Positions 25,001-34,613 are shown, numbered from the stretch's first letter. The stretch is DNA of 64,000 bases from Demequina lutea (GCF_013409005.1 NZ_JACBZO010000001.1:2356001-2420000), one strand, 5' to 3'. Numbers and translations are program-made. Notes: generated by a model from the letters alone, not told the origin.

Positions 25001-26026
25001 CTAGGGACGAAGCGTGGCGGCCGCAGTCGACGCGCGCACCACAAGCTCCGGGGTGAAGACCACGTGCCGCGGCGGCTCGGTGCTCGCACGACCGCGCTCG
25101 GCAAGAAGCAGTTCGACGGCGGTGGCACCGATCTGTTCGCGCGGCTGGCGCACCGAGGTGATGGGCACCACGGACGCGGCGGCGAACTGGATGTCGTCGT
25201 AACCCACGAGACCCACGTCGTCGGGAATACGCACAGGAGTCGCCCCCGCCATCAACGCCTGTTGAATCCCAATGGCCACCAAATCGTTGGCGGCGAGAAT
25301 GCCGTCTATCTCGCCGCGCGCAACCCGTTCGCGCAGGTCCTCACCCATGCGCATGCCCGCGTCAAGCGTCAGATCGTTGCTGGGGAAGATGTCCAGCGTG
25401 GCTCCCGGGACCTCGGAAACCGCCTGGGCGGCTCCCGCGCGGCGGTCAACGATCTGACGGATCGTCGGCAAACCTCCCACACACACAAGCCGACGGCGAC
25501 CCGTGTCAAGGAGGTGCCTCGCCGCCATCTTGCCTCCCGCGACGTCATCCACGGCAACGGAGGGCAGCGACCCCTCGCCGGATCGACGGTCGACCAACAC
25601 CACGGGAATTCCGCGTTCGCGCAACCTGCGAAGTCGGGTTTCGGCATCCCCGACCGGAACCACCAACACTCCCGCGACGCGTTGCCGTTCGAATAGATCG
25701 AGCTGTTGGTTTTCGCGCTCCTGGTTGTCACCACTGTTGGCCAGCATCACGCTCATGCCCTCGAGAGCGGCGCGGCTTTCCACGCCAAGTGCGACGTCCG
25801 TGAAGAACGGGTTGCCGATGTCGAGCACGATCAGCGCGATCGAGGTGGACTTGCCCGCGCGAAGTTGTCGAGCCGCGGCGTTGGGCACAAAGCCAAGCTC
25901 GGCGATCACGGCCGAGACCCGGGCGAAGGTCGCCGGCCGCACGCTGTCGGGGCGGTTCAACACGTTCGACACGGTGCCCACCGACACACCTGCGTGCAGC
26001 GCGACATCGCGCACACTCACGGTCAT
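25001..26026 (-). CDS. LacI-family repressor, probable rhamnose regulator
   Basis: 341-aa LacI/GalR protein. The HTH and hinge are clear in the first 60 residues (VRDVALHAGVSVGTVSNVLNRP, LRAGKSTSIAL), followed by a complete sugar-binding domain (DIGNPFFTDVALGVE, VVPVGD, VVLVDRR, DDVAGGKMAARHLLDTGRRR, DVGLVGYDDIQFAAASVVPITSVRQP). It diverges from rhaM and is the only regulator at the rhamnose genes, so it probably represses them until L-rhamnose or a phosphorylated derivative binds. The candidate operators at 26540-26551 and 38646-38657 have the LacI-type central CG. Confidence 0.88.
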   Translation of the reverse strand: MTVSVRDVALHAGVSVGTVSNVLNRPDSVRPATFARVSAVIAELGFVPNAAARQLRAGKSTSIALIVLDIGNPFFTDVALGVESRAALEGMSVMLANSGDNQERENQQLDLFERQRVAGVLVVPVGDAETRLRRLRERGIPVVLVDRRSGEGSLPSVAVDDVAGGKMAARHLLDTGRRRLVCVGGLPTIRQIVDRRAGAAQAVSEVPGATLDIFPSNDLTLDAGMRMGEDLRERVARGEIDGILAANDLVAIGIQQALMAGATPVRIPDDVGLVGYDDIQFAAASVVPITSVRQPREQIGATAVELLLAERGRASTEPPRHVVFTPELVVRASTAAATLRP

Positions 26027-26094
26027 GACGCTCGCTCACCTTCACACTCCGGGCGACGCCGTGGTCCGACGCGCACCCTCGTTTTCTGCACGTT

Positions 26095-26108
26095 AGCCTA
26101 ACTAGGCT
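26095..26108. promoter_or_regulatory. Inverted repeat between regulator gene and rhaM
   Basis: AGCCTA-AC-TAGGCT, arms of 6 bases and centre of 2, lies in the 97-base divergent gap, 16 bases before the rhaM start. It differs from the operator at 26540 and could serve autoregulation or another factor. Function inferred from position only. Confidence 0.4.
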
Positions 26109-26123
26109 GAAAGGATGAGAACC

Positions 26124-26468
26124 ATGACGCGAGTTTGCTTCATGTTGCGCGTGCGCCCCGAGCTCATGGGCGAGTACGTGGAGCGCCATCGCGCAGTTTG
26201 GCCCACCATGCTGGAGGCCATTCGCGACGCCGGCCGCCGCAACTACTCGATCTTTCTCGCAACCGACGGCACCCTCGTGGGCTACTACGAGACGGACGAC
26301 GACGCCGAGGCCGCGCGGCGATTGGCAGAGGACCCGCGCACCGTGGCCTGGGAGGCGGAGTCTGCCAGGTTCTTCGTTGACCTCCGCGGTGCGCGCGCCG
26401 ACCAAGGCATGCCGCAACTGACCGAGGTTTTCCACCTTGAGGACCAACTGGGCGCGCTCGACGACTGA
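26124..26468 (+). CDS. rhaM: L-rhamnose mutarotase
   Basis: 114-aa alpha/beta dimer-type protein interconverting alpha- and beta-L-rhamnose before isomerisation. The motif YVERHRAVWPTM contains the catalytic His at residue 22, the same position as in E. coli RhaM, followed by NYSIFLATDGTLVGYYE and the C-terminal EVFHLE. ATG 26124 is preferred because AAAGGA lies 8 bases before it; the ATG at 26115 overlaps that site. It precedes rhaI, though rhaI has its own promoter. Confidence 0.95.
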   Translation: MTRVCFMLRVRPELMGEYVERHRAVWPTMLEAIRDAGRRNYSIFLATDGTLVGYYETDDDAEAARRLAEDPRTVAWEAESARFFVDLRGARADQGMPQLTEVFHLEDQLGALDD

Positions 26469-26509
26469 TTCCCGCAGGCGACCAGTTGCGATCGACTACC
26501 CCCTTTGGC

Positions 26510-26538
26510 TTGACGGCCAAGCACTGCCGTCCTAGAAT
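26510..26538 (+). promoter_or_regulatory. Housekeeping-type promoter of the rhaI operon
   Basis: TTGACG (26510-26515), a 17-base spacer and TAGAAT (26533-26538) match the primary sigma-factor consensus. The predicted start of transcription, near 26545, falls inside the operator at 26540-26551, an arrangement that gives repression by steric block. Confidence 0.75.
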
Positions 26539-26539
26539 C

Positions 26540-26551
26540 TGAAACGATTCA
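26540..26551. promoter_or_regulatory. LacI-type operator before rhaI
   Basis: TGAAACGATTCA, an imperfect palindrome centred on CG as in LacI/GalR operators, directly downstream of the -10 box. Its exact reverse complement recurs at 38646-38657 before the second rhamnulose-phosphate aldolase gene, which supports a shared regulator. Confidence 0.75.
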
Positions 26552-26601
26552 TTTGTCGAACCGGCATGCTTGACGCCTGCACGCCTCAAAGGAGAGCCCG
26601 C

Positions 26602-27768
26602 ATGGCCTTCACGTCCCAGACCGCGTCCCGCCTCGAAGAGCAGGCCATCGAATTGCCGTCGTGGGCCTTCGGCAACTCCGGCACCCGGTTCAAGGTGTTC
26701 ACGCAGCCTGGCGTGCCACGCGACCCGTTCGAGAAGATCGCGGATGCCGCCCAGGTTCACAAGCACACGGGACTGTCCCCCACCGTGGCGCTTCACATCC
26801 CTTGGGACAAGGTCGACGACTACGCGGCACTTCGCGAGCACGCAGAGGACCACGGCGTTGCTCTAGGCACCGTCAACTCCAACACGTTCCAGGACGACGA
26901 CTACAAGTTGGGCTCTCTCGCACACCGCGACCCCACCATCCGCCGCAAGGCGATCGATCACCATCTCGAGTGCATTGACATCATGGACATGACCGGCTCA
27001 CGCGACCTGAAGATCTGGCTCGCGGACGGCACCAATTACCCCGGTCAAGACGACATGCGAGGACGCCAGGATCGCATCGCCGCATCTCTTGAGGAGATTT
27101 ACGCGCGCATCGGCGACGAGCAGCGCCTTGTCCTCGAATACAAGATCTTCGAGCCGGCGTTCTATCACATGGACATTCCCGACTGGGGCACCAGTTACGC
27201 ACAGGTGTCCGCCTTGGGCGAGCGCGCCGTCGTCTGTCTCGATACAGGCCACCACGCGCCGAGCACCAACATTGAATTCATCGTCATGCAGTTGCTGCGA
27301 CTGGGAAAGCTTGGCTCCTTCGATTTCAACTCGCGCTTCTATGCCGACGACGACCTCATCGTGGGCGCGGCGGATCCGTTCCAGCTGTTCCGCATCATCG
27401 TCGAGGTGATCAGGGGCGGCGGCTACGGGGAGGAAGGCGACACCGCGTTCATGCTCGACCAGTGTCACAACATTGAGGACAAGATTCCTGGCCAGATCCG
27501 CTCGGTTCTCAACGTCCAGGAGATGACGGCGCGCGCATTGCTAATCGACCTGCCGTCGCTCGACGCGGCCCAGGCTGCGGGCGACGTGCTCACGGCCAAC
27601 GGCACCATGATGGACGCCTTCTACACGGATGTGCGCCCAGATCTCGCGACGTGGCGCCAAGAGCGCGGACTCCCCGCAGACCCGATCGCCGCCTATGCCG
27701 CCTCGGGCTACCAGCAGAAGATTGCGGCCGACCGCGTCGGCGGCACACAGGCCGGCTGGGGCGCCTGA
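26602..27768 (+). CDS. rhaI: L-rhamnose isomerase
   Basis: 388-aa xylose-isomerase-like TIM barrel converting L-rhamnose to L-rhamnulose. Metal-site segments include EYKIFEPAFYHMDIPDWG, VCLDTGHHAPSTNIEFIV, FDFNSRFYADDDL and MLDQCHNIEDKIPGQI. It is the actinobacterial/Pseudomonas stutzeri-type RhaI rather than the E. coli RhaA type. ATG 26602 follows AAAGGAG at good spacing; the upstream open frame covers the operator. First gene of rhaI, aldolase-dehydrogenase, rhaB, lldD. Confidence 0.95.
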   Translation: MAFTSQTASRLEEQAIELPSWAFGNSGTRFKVFTQPGVPRDPFEKIADAAQVHKHTGLSPTVALHIPWDKVDDYAALREHAEDHGVALGTVNSNTFQDDDYKLGSLAHRDPTIRRKAIDHHLECIDIMDMTGSRDLKIWLADGTNYPGQDDMRGRQDRIAASLEEIYARIGDEQRLVLEYKIFEPAFYHMDIPDWGTSYAQVSALGERAVVCLDTGHHAPSTNIEFIVMQLLRLGKLGSFDFNSRFYADDDLIVGAADPFQLFRIIVEVIRGGGYGEEGDTAFMLDQCHNIEDKIPGQIRSVLNVQEMTARALLIDLPSLDAAQAAGDVLTANGTMMDAFYTDVRPDLATWRQERGLPADPIAAYAASGYQQKIAADRVGGTQAGWGA

Positions 27769-27771
27769 ACC

Positions 27772-29826
27772 ATGCCTTCAGGGATTGGCTCCGTGCCCGT
27801 CACCGCCTCCGAACTCATCGCCCGATCGAATCGTCTCGGCTCCGACCCGAAGAACACCAACTTCGCGGGCGGCAACACGTCCGCCAAGGGCACCGCGACT
27901 GACCCCGTCACTGGCGAAAGCATCGATCTCATGTGGGTCAAGGGCTCGGGCGGAGACCTGGGCACGCTCGGTACCGATGGCCTCGCCACCCTGCGCCTCG
28001 ACCGGCTGCGCGCGCTCGTGAACGTCTACCCCGGCGTCGACCGCGAAGACGAGATGGTCCCGGCCTTCGACTACTGCCGCCACGGGATCGGCGGCGCCAC
28101 GCCGTCGATCGACACGGCCATGCACGGCCTGGTCGATGCCGCGCACATCGACCACCTCCACCCCGACTCCGGAATCGCCATCGCCGCCTCCGCCGACGGC
28201 GAGGCCCTGACGCGCGCCATCTTCGGTGATCGCGTCGCATGGGTGCCGTGGCGTCGCCCAGGCTTCGAACTCGGACTCGACATCGCGGCCATCAAGGAGG
28301 CAAACCCGCAGACGATCGGTTGCATCCTCGGCGGCCACGGCATCACGGCCTGGGGCGACACCTCCGACGAGTGCGAGGCGCGCTCTCTCGAGATCATCGA
28401 CACTGCCGCCGAGTACATCACGCAGCACGGCAAGGCCGACCCCTTCGGGCCAGAGCTGGCCGGTTACGGCCCACTCCCAGTCGCTGAGCGTCGCGCCAAG
28501 GCGGCCGCCCTTGCACCCGTGATCCGCGGGCTTGCCTCGCACGACAGGCCGATGGTGGGCCACTTCACCGACGCCGACGTCGTGCTGGACTTCCTGTCTC
28601 ACGAGGCGCACGCGCGCCTCGCCGCTCTCGGTACGAGCTGCCCCGACCACTTCTTGCGCACCAAGGTCAGGCCCATGGTGCTCGGTCTGCCTGCCGATGC
28701 GTTTGTCGAGGACTGCATTGCGCGCCTCAAGGAGCTGCACGAGGCATATCGCGATGATTACCAGGCCTATTACGATGCTCACGCCACCGCCGAGTCCCCC
28801 GCGATCCGCGGCGCGGACCCCGCCATCGTCCTCGTCCCCGGCGTCGGCATGTTCAGCTTTGGCGCCAACAAGCAGACGGCCAGGGTCGCGGCCGAGTTCT
28901 ACATCAACGCCATCAACGTCATGCGCGGCGCCGAGTCGCTGTCGACCTACTCCCCCATCTCCGATGCCGAGAAGTTCCGCATCGAGTACTGGGCACTCGA
29001 GGAGGCCAAACTCCAGCGCATGCCCCGCCCCAAGTCCCACGCCACCCGGGTGGCATTCGTGACGGGGGCCGCCTCGGGCATCGGCAAGGCAATCGCCACC
29101 CGCCTGGCTGCGGAGGGCGCTTGCGTGGTCATCGCGGACCTCGATCTCGAGAAGGCGCAGGCCGCCGCGGCCGAACTGGGCAGCACCGACGTGGCGATTG
29201 GTGTCGCCGCGAACGTCTCCGACCCCGCCGCCGTGCGCGCCGCGATGGACGAGGCGGTGCTCGCCTTCGGAGGCGTGGACCTCATCGTCAACAATGCGGG
29301 CCTGTCCCTCTCCAAACCGCTCCTGGAGACCACCGAGGCCGACTGGGACCTGCAGCACGCGGTGATGGCCAAGGGGTCCTTCCTCGTGTCCCAGGCCGCC
29401 GCGAGGGTGATGATCGCGCAGGAGATGGGCGGCGACGTCGTCTACATCGCGTCCAAGAACTCGGTCTTCGCGGGCCCCAACAACATCGCCTATTCGGCCA
29501 CCAAGGCGGACCAGGCGCACCAGGTGAGGCTGCTCGCCGTGGAGCTCGGCGAGTTCGGCATCAAGGTGAACGGCATCAACCCCGACGGCGTGGTGCGCGG
29601 CTCCGGCATCTTCGCGGGCGGTTGGGGGGCCAACCGCGCCAAGACCTACGGAATCGAGGAAGACAAGTTGGGCGAGTTCTACGCGCAGCGCACCATCCTG
29701 AAGCGCGAGGTGCTCCCCGAGCACGTCGCCAACGCGGTGGCCGTCATCACCGGTCCCGACATGACCCACACCACGGGCCTGCACCTTCCCGTCGACGCGG
29801 GCGTCGCGGCGGCCTTCCTCAGATGA
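27772..29826 (+). CDS. Bifunctional rhamnulose-1-phosphate aldolase / L-lactaldehyde dehydrogenase
   Basis: 684-aa two-domain protein. Residues ~1-420 are a class II aldolase (NFAGGNTSAKG, DHLHPDSGIAIA near 125 with the metal-binding H-x-H, GGHGITAWG); residues ~428-684 are a short-chain dehydrogenase with TGAASGIG (430-437), NNAG and YSATK (574-578). The family (RhaE/RhaW-like, YuxG) cleaves L-rhamnulose 1-phosphate to dihydroxyacetone phosphate and L-lactaldehyde and oxidises the aldehyde to L-lactate with NAD. Start 3 bases after rhaI; stop overlaps rhaB by ATGA. The downstream lldD fits the lactate-forming role. Confidence 0.95.
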   Translation: MPSGIGSVPVTASELIARSNRLGSDPKNTNFAGGNTSAKGTATDPVTGESIDLMWVKGSGGDLGTLGTDGLATLRLDRLRALVNVYPGVDREDEMVPAFDYCRHGIGGATPSIDTAMHGLVDAAHIDHLHPDSGIAIAASADGEALTRAIFGDRVAWVPWRRPGFELGLDIAAIKEANPQTIGCILGGHGITAWGDTSDECEARSLEIIDTAAEYITQHGKADPFGPELAGYGPLPVAERRAKAAALAPVIRGLASHDRPMVGHFTDADVVLDFLSHEAHARLAALGTSCPDHFLRTKVRPMVLGLPADAFVEDCIARLKELHEAYRDDYQAYYDAHATAESPAIRGADPAIVLVPGVGMFSFGANKQTARVAAEFYINAINVMRGAESLSTYSPISDAEKFRIEYWALEEAKLQRMPRPKSHATRVAFVTGAASGIGKAIATRLAAEGACVVIADLDLEKAQAAAAELGSTDVAIGVAANVSDPAAVRAAMDEAVLAFGGVDLIVNNAGLSLSKPLLETTEADWDLQHAVMAKGSFLVSQAAARVMIAQEMGGDVVYIASKNSVFAGPNNIAYSATKADQAHQVRLLAVELGEFGIKVNGINPDGVVRGSGIFAGGWGANRAKTYGIEEDKLGEFYAQRTILKREVLPEHVANAVAVITGPDMTHTTGLHLPVDAGVAAAFLR

Positions 29827-31247
29827 GTGTCGTCACCGTCGCAGCTGTCGACCTGGGAGCGACCTCCGGTCGCGTCATGGTCGGCCGCGTTGGCGACGGC
29901 ATCCTCAGTCTCCAAGAGGCGGCACGATTCGCCAACGGACCAGTGGCGACCCCCGACGGTCTGCACTGGAACATTCAGCAGTTGTACTCAGACGTCCTCG
30001 CCGGGCTGCGCGAGGCAGCGACACGCGCATCCATCGCGTCGATCGGAATCGATTCGTGGGCGGTGGACTACGCGCTACTCCGTGGCGATCGCGTGCTCGG
30101 CCAACCTTTCCACTATCGCGACGAGCGGACCGCACGCGGCGTGGAGACGGTGCACGCTCAGGTGCCCTTCGCCGACTTGTACTCACACAACGGCCTCCAA
30201 TTCCTGCCGTTTAACACCCTGTACCAGTTGGCCGTTGAACGCGATACGGGCATGCTCGACGTTGCGGACCGTGTCCTTCTCGTGCCCGATCTCATGGCCT
30301 GGTACCTCACAGGCGAGAAGGTCGCGGAGTCCACGAACGCCTCGACGACCGGCTTGCTCGACGTGACGACTCATGGCTGGAACGGCGAGCTCATGGATCG
30401 ACTTCACCTGCAACGCACGCTGTTCCCTAGTCTCGTCCAGCCCGGAGACCGCATCGGCTCGCTACTCACCCACGTCGCCGTCCAGACCGGCCTGCACGCC
30501 AGCACTCCAGTCATCGCCGTGGGCTCGCACGACACGGCGTCCGCGGTCGTGGCCACGCCCATGACCGAACCGGGTGGGGCGTACATCTCTTGCGGCACGT
30601 GGGGACTTGTCGGCGTCGAGACCGAGAGCCCCGTTCTGACAGTGGCCGCGCGCGAGGCCAACTTCACCAACGAGGGCGGCGTCGACGGTCGCACTCGCTT
30701 CTTGCACAACGTCATGGGTCTGTGGCTGCTCAATGAGACGGTCGCCGCCTGGATTTTGGAGGATGGCGGTCCCTTCAACCTGAGCGCTCTTCTGGATGCC
30801 GCGGCAGCGGTCGAAGACGCGGTCCCCGTGTTCGATGCGAACGATTCCCGGTTCGTGGCTCCCGGTGACATGTCCGGGCGGATCGCCCTGTGGTGCACCG
30901 AGCACGGCGTTTGGGCGCCAACCAGCCGCGCGCACATCACCAGAAGCATCGTCGAAAGCCTCGCGGCGGCATTCGCAAGCGCGATACGCAACGCGGGCGA
31001 GCTCAGCGGCCAGGAGGTACGCCGCATCCACATCGTGGGCGGCGGCGCCCAGAACCCGCTGCTGTGCCAGCGCACGGCGGACCGCGCCGGCCTGCCCGTC
31101 ATCGCCGGGCCCATCGAGGCCACGGCGATCGGCAATGTCTTGGTGCAAGGTCGGGCATTGGGCGCGACCGAAGGCTCGCTCGAGTCACTGCGCGACCTGG
31201 TCGCACGTACGTTCAATCCGCGGGTGTTCCAACCGAAAGGGCATTGA
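29823..31247 (+). CDS. rhaB: Rhamnulokinase
   Basis: 474-aa FGGY-family sugar kinase phosphorylating L-rhamnulose with ATP. N-terminal [12 protein letters not shown] is the phosphate-1 motif; [34 protein letters not shown] and the ADENOSINE-type [13 protein letters not shown] motif follow in order, typical of RhaB. The start lies in the ATGA overlap with the aldolase gene. In step order it acts between RhaI and the aldolase. Confidence 0.96.
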   Translation: MSVVTVAAVDLGATSGRVMVGRVGDGILSLQEAARFANGPVATPDGLHWNIQQLYSDVLAGLREAATRASIASIGIDSWAVDYALLRGDRVLGQPFHYRDERTARGVETVHAQVPFADLYSHNGLQFLPFNTLYQLAVERDTGMLDVADRVLLVPDLMAWYLTGEKVAESTNASTTGLLDVTTHGWNGELMDRLHLQRTLFPSLVQPGDRIGSLLTHVAVQTGLHASTPVIAVGSHDTASAVVATPMTEPGGAYISCGTWGLVGVETESPVLTVAAREANFTNEGGVDGRTRFLHNVMGLWLLNETVAAWILEDGGPFNLSALLDAAAAVEDAVPVFDANDSRFVAPGDMSGRIALWCTEHGVWAPTSRAHITRSIVESLAAAFASAIRNAGELSGQEVRRIHIVGGGAQNPLLCQRTADRAGLPVIAGPIEATAIGNVLVQGRALGATEGSLESLRDLVARTFNPRVFQPKGH

Positions 31248-31249
31248 GC

Positions 31250-32548
31250 ATGAAGATGAAACGCAAACTCCTGCGGCCGGCGGACCTTGCCCCGCTCATC
31301 CACTTCAAGAAGCTCGAGCTAAACGGCCGCGCGCGGCGCCTGTCGGGGGCGCACACCATCGCCGACCTTCGCGAGATCGCGAAGCGGCGCACCCCTAAGG
31401 GGGCGTTCGATTACACCGACGGCGCGGCCGAGGCGGAGCTTTCATTGGGGCGCGCGCGCCGCGCATTCCGTGAGATCGAGTTCCATCCGGCCATCCTGCG
31501 CGACGTCTCTCGCGTCGATACTTCCGTCGAGATCTTGGGCGGAAGGTCCGCCCTTCCTTTTGGCATTGCACCCACGGGGTTCACGCGCATGATGCAGGCA
31601 GAGGGCGAGCGGGCGGGCGCCTCCGCCGCCGGCGCCGCGGGCATCCCGTTCTCGCTGTCGACGTTGGGCACCGAGTCTCCCGAGGTAGTCCGTGAGGCAA
31701 ACCCCGACGGACGTTGCTGGTTCCAGCTCTACATGCAGAAGGATCGCGACAAGTCGATGCAGTTGGTCGAGCGCGCGGCCGCCGTGGGCTTCGACACTCT
31801 TCTCGTCACCGTCGATGTGCCCGTCGCCGGTGCACGCCTGCGGGACAACTACAACGGCTTCACAATTCCCCCTCAGTTGACGCCCAAGACGGTGTTGAAC
31901 GTGATTCCGAAACCCGAGTGGTGGTTCAACTTCTTGACGACTGAGCCCCTCACATTCGCCTCGCTGAGCGAGTGGAAGGGCACCATCGGCGAACTGCTCG
32001 ACACGCTCTTCGACCCCACCGTCGACTTCGACGACCTCGAGTGGATTCGCGACCAATGGCCAGGCAAGGTGGTCGTCAAGGGAATCCAAACGCTCGCCGA
32101 CGCCAAGCGAGTTGTCGATCTGGGCGTCGACGGCATCGTCCTGTCAAACCACGGCGGCCGCCAACTCGACCGCGCGCCGGTTCCGTTCCACCTCCTGCCC
32201 ACAGTGGCCGCGGAACTCAAGGGCAAGACCGAGATCATTCTTGACACCGGCATCATGTCCGGAGCCGATATGGTGGCGGCCCTGGCGCTTGGCGCCGACT
32301 TCACCCTCGTGGGCCGCGCCTACCTGTACGGGCTCATGGCTGGCGGTCGCGAAGGCGTCGACCGCGCGATCGAGATTCTCAGGAGCGAGACTGTGCGCAC
32401 CATGAAGTTGTTGGGGGTATCCTCCGTTAGCGAGCTCAACCCCGACCACGTGACGCAGTTGCGGCGCCTGGTCCCCGTGCCCGGACCACGCGCGATCGCC
32501 TCGGGCGCTTCCACTGCACCGAAGGCGAGGCACGCCCCTTCTCGCTGA
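31250..32548 (+). CDS. lldD: FMN-dependent L-lactate dehydrogenase (alpha-hydroxy-acid oxidase family)
   Basis: 432-aa FMN enzyme oxidising L-lactate to pyruvate, coupled to the respiratory chain in this family. Features: [11 protein letters not shown] near 48, [37 protein letters not shown], the FMN/catalytic lysine in KVVVKGIQ, and the catalytic His in [16 protein letters not shown] precedes the ATG, 2 bases after rhaB. As last gene of the rhamnose operon it would use the L-lactate made by the bifunctional aldolase/dehydrogenase. Mandelate- or glycolate-type substrates are possible but less likely here. Confidence 0.9.
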   Translation: MKMKRKLLRPADLAPLIHFKKLELNGRARRLSGAHTIADLREIAKRRTPKGAFDYTDGAAEAELSLGRARRAFREIEFHPAILRDVSRVDTSVEILGGRSALPFGIAPTGFTRMMQAEGERAGASAAGAAGIPFSLSTLGTESPEVVREANPDGRCWFQLYMQKDRDKSMQLVERAAAVGFDTLLVTVDVPVAGARLRDNYNGFTIPPQLTPKTVLNVIPKPEWWFNFLTTEPLTFASLSEWKGTIGELLDTLFDPTVDFDDLEWIRDQWPGKVVVKGIQTLADAKRVVDLGVDGIVLSNHGGRQLDRAPVPFHLLPTVAAELKGKTEIILDTGIMSGADMVAALALGADFTLVGRAYLYGLMAGGREGVDRAIEILRSETVRTMKLLGVSSVSELNPDHVTQLRRLVPVPGPRAIASGASTAPKARHAPSR

Positions 32549-32626
32549 TGACCGCGTCAGACGACGCTCTGCAAGCCGCGATGGCCCCTACTGATGTTCC
32601 CGACTGCTGCGGGCTCACCCGCGTCA

Positions 32627-32699
32627 GCCCCCGGTGCTCAGAGGATCGAGCGCCGGTTTCCGGTACCGAAGGCCGTCGGTTCGATTCCTATCGAAGGTG
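32627..32699 (+). pseudogene. Decayed tRNA-Arg(CCG) copy
   Basis: 73 bases aligning without gaps to the intact tRNA-Arg at 43004-43076, with 12 differences by my count. The anticodon arm with CCG and the T loop are intact, but U8 and A9 are changed and the acceptor stem has two adjacent mismatches plus a G-T pair, so function is unlikely. One T-stem pair has changed on both sides (C-G to T-A). Read on the minus strand it encodes the last residues and stop of the sensor-kinase gene at 32638-34329. The simplest reading is a recombination or integration scar at a tRNA-Arg site. Confidence 0.8.
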
Positions 32700-34329
32700 C
32701 CGATCCACCCACGCCGTCCAGCCCGCCCAACGGAAGCGTGACATCGAACCGTGCTCCAGCCTGTGAGGTGACGACTATCGAGCCCCCAGCGCGCAGAACC
32801 AGGCGGTGGACCAACGCGAGTCCTACGCCCCGATGCAGGCCCGCCCTTGGCGTCTTCGTCGAGTAGCCGTCGACAAAGACCTGCTCGAGTTGATCTTGGG
32901 GAATGCCGGGCCCGGTGTCGGACACCGAAATACTGACTACCTGGTCGGATTCCTCGATGTGCACGATGACCTGGCGAGGTTGGCGGTCACTCGGGCCTCC
33001 TGCCACCGCGTCCACGGCATTGTCGACGAGGTTGCCCAAAATGGTCACCAGCGCGGTGGGGTCACGGGCCCCTGTGAGCATTCGACTCTCGGGGTCCAGC
33101 ATCACTTCGACCCCCCGTTCGGCAGCCACGGTCATCTTTGCAAGCAGGAGGGCGGCCACTACGGGTGGGCCGATGCGGTCCCGCATCTCTTGGGCCGCGA
33201 AGGCTGACTGGGCGGTCAACTGACCCGCGTACGCCGTGGCCTCTTCGATCTCGCCCAGTTCGAGCAGCCCGGACAGCGCGTGCAGGCGGTTGGAGTACTC
33301 GTGTTCCTGGGCTCGTAGCGCGTTCGTGATGCTCTCCACCGAGTCCAGCTGTCTCAACAGTGCCTCCATCTCGGTGCGGTCCCTGATGGTCACCACCCAT
33401 CCCGTCTCGCGCCCAGCCACCGTCACCGGCATCCGATTAATCACCAGCAGATTCTCGTCGGTGACCGCCACGGCGTCGGCGTCCGACACCACTCCGGAAA
33501 GGATGTCGTGCAGCCGGCCCTGCGGCACGAGATCGTCGAGTCGCTGCCCCACCGTGGCGCCGGCAATCCCGAGAAGCCTTCGTGCTTCGTCGTTGAGCAC
33601 GTTGACTCGACCCTGCGTATCGAAAGCGATGACGCCCTCGCGGATGCCGTGCAGGGTCGCTTCGCGCTCCTGGACTAGGGCTACGATCTCGGCTGGCTCG
33701 AGGCCGAACGTCGCCCGTTTGATCGCCCGTGCCAGGATCAGGGACGCCACGAAGCCCACCGCCAGCGCCAACCCGGTGTAGAGGATCGCGGGCAACAGCG
33801 CCTGATCCAACTGCGCCGTCACCTTGGTCGCGAGGATCCCGACCGAGACCTCACCGATGGGCTTTCCGCTGCTGTCGCGGATCGGGGCGCGCGCGTTCGC
33901 CGACCGGCCGAGGCTGCCATTGTTCACTCCCGTGTGGATGTGACCGTCGAGGGCAACGACCGGCTCCTCGACCCGCTTTCCGATCAGCGCCGGGTTGGGA
34001 TGGGAGTAGCGGGTCCCGTTTGCGTCGATCACCACGACGTACGCGGCGCCGGTGTCTTTCACCACTTTGTCTGCAACTCCACGGATGATGCCTTGGGGGT
34101 CTCCGGCGGCCAGCGCGGTCGATACCACCTCCATGTCGCCCACGGCAGCCGCGATGTCCGACGCGCGCTGCCTTGCGTTGCTGTCGGCGGTCGACCTGGC
34201 CAGGGAAGCATAAAGCCCCAACCCGATCGCCATCGTGACGGCGATGATTGCCAACACGGCAACCAGAATTCGCGACGAGAGCGCGTTACTGTGCAGACGC
34301 ATACCCCAGGATGGCTGAAAAACAGGCAT
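32638..34329 (-). CDS. DcuS/CitA-type sensor histidine kinase
   Basis: 563-aa membrane sensor kinase. Order: transmembrane helix (~20-42), extracytoplasmic Cache/PASp domain with the organic-acid-sensor pattern YSHPNPALIGKRVEEP, second helix (~180-205), cytoplasmic PAS (~225-320), a SpoOB-type dimerisation helix with phospho-acceptor His343 in EHEYSNRLH, and an ATPase domain (NLVDNAVDAV, DTGPGIP, GLALVHRL). CitA/DcuS relatives sense citrate or C4-dicarboxylates outside the cell. ATG 34329 is favoured; 34302 is possible. The last ~16 codons are the antisense of a tRNA-Arg remnant, so the native C-terminus has been replaced. Its partner regulator is at 37752. Confidence 0.9.
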   Translation of the reverse strand: MPVFQPSWGMRLHSNALSSRILVAVLAIIAVTMAIGLGLYASLARSTADSNARQRASDIAAAVGDMEVVSTALAAGDPQGIIRGVADKVVKDTGAAYVVVIDANGTRYSHPNPALIGKRVEEPVVALDGHIHTGVNNGSLGRSANARAPIRDSSGKPIGEVSVGILATKVTAQLDQALLPAILYTGLALAVGFVASLILARAIKRATFGLEPAEIVALVQEREATLHGIREGVIAFDTQGRVNVLNDEARRLLGIAGATVGQRLDDLVPQGRLHDILSGVVSDADAVAVTDENLLVINRMPVTVAGRETGWVVTIRDRTEMEALLRQLDSVESITNALRAQEHEYSNRLHALSGLLELGEIEEATAYAGQLTAQSAFAAQEMRDRIGPPVVAALLLAKMTVAAERGVEVMLDPESRMLTGARDPTALVTILGNLVDNAVDAVAGGPSDRQPRQVIVHIEESDQVVSISVSDTGPGIPQDQLEQVFVDGYSTKTPRAGLHRGVGLALVHRLVLRAGGSIVVTSQAGARFDVTLPLGGLDGVGGSAPSIGIEPTAFGTGNRRSIL

Positions 34330-34386
34330 AGAGCCACCCGTTTCGTAGGTATCAGCTCCAACTCTCACAGGTGATCCCGCCGCGCG

Positions 34387-34418
34387 ACCCCGCCGCGTTG
34401 GGGCCAACGCGGCGGGGT
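34387..34418 (-). terminator. Perfect GC-rich hairpin upstream of the sensor-kinase gene
   Basis: Arms of 15 bases (34387-34401 and 34404-34418) with a 2-base centre, no T tract. It lies in the 284-base gap between the binding-protein gene and the kinase gene. Probably a terminator or attenuator separating the abundant transporter transcript from the kinase; inferred. Confidence 0.55.
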
Positions 34419-34521
34419 GAGTGGTGCGCGGCCGCCTTCGCCATCGCTTTTCGAAGGCCGACGACGGTGGGGCTCGGCTGCTAGCGGTGCCCGTTCTTCA
34501 GCCGACGGACAGGACAGGTCG

Positions 34522-34555
34522 GATCGGCCTGCGTGGAGAACCACGCAGGCCGATC
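34522..34555 (-). terminator. Perfect hairpin after the NitT/TauT-type binding-protein gene
   Basis: Arms of 15 bases (34522-34536 and 34541-34555) and an AGAA loop, 58 bases after the binding-protein stop codon, without a T tract. It is the first of two perfect hairpins in this gap and a likely 3' end or attenuation point of the ABC operon. Confidence 0.6.
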
Positions 34556-34613
34556 GCGAGGTGTCACTCAATGGTGACGTTGACGTGTCTGTGCCCGTGA
34601 GGAGGAGGCTGCG

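Noticed and set aside
27778-29784. A 668-codon minus-strand open frame opposite the bifunctional aldolase gene
   Set aside because: It mirrors the coding strand almost exactly and has no recognisable domain; both domains of the plus-strand protein are intact.
32627-32699. Functional second tRNA-Arg gene
   Set aside because: Loss of U8, two adjacent acceptor mismatches and overlap with a protein gene make function unlikely.
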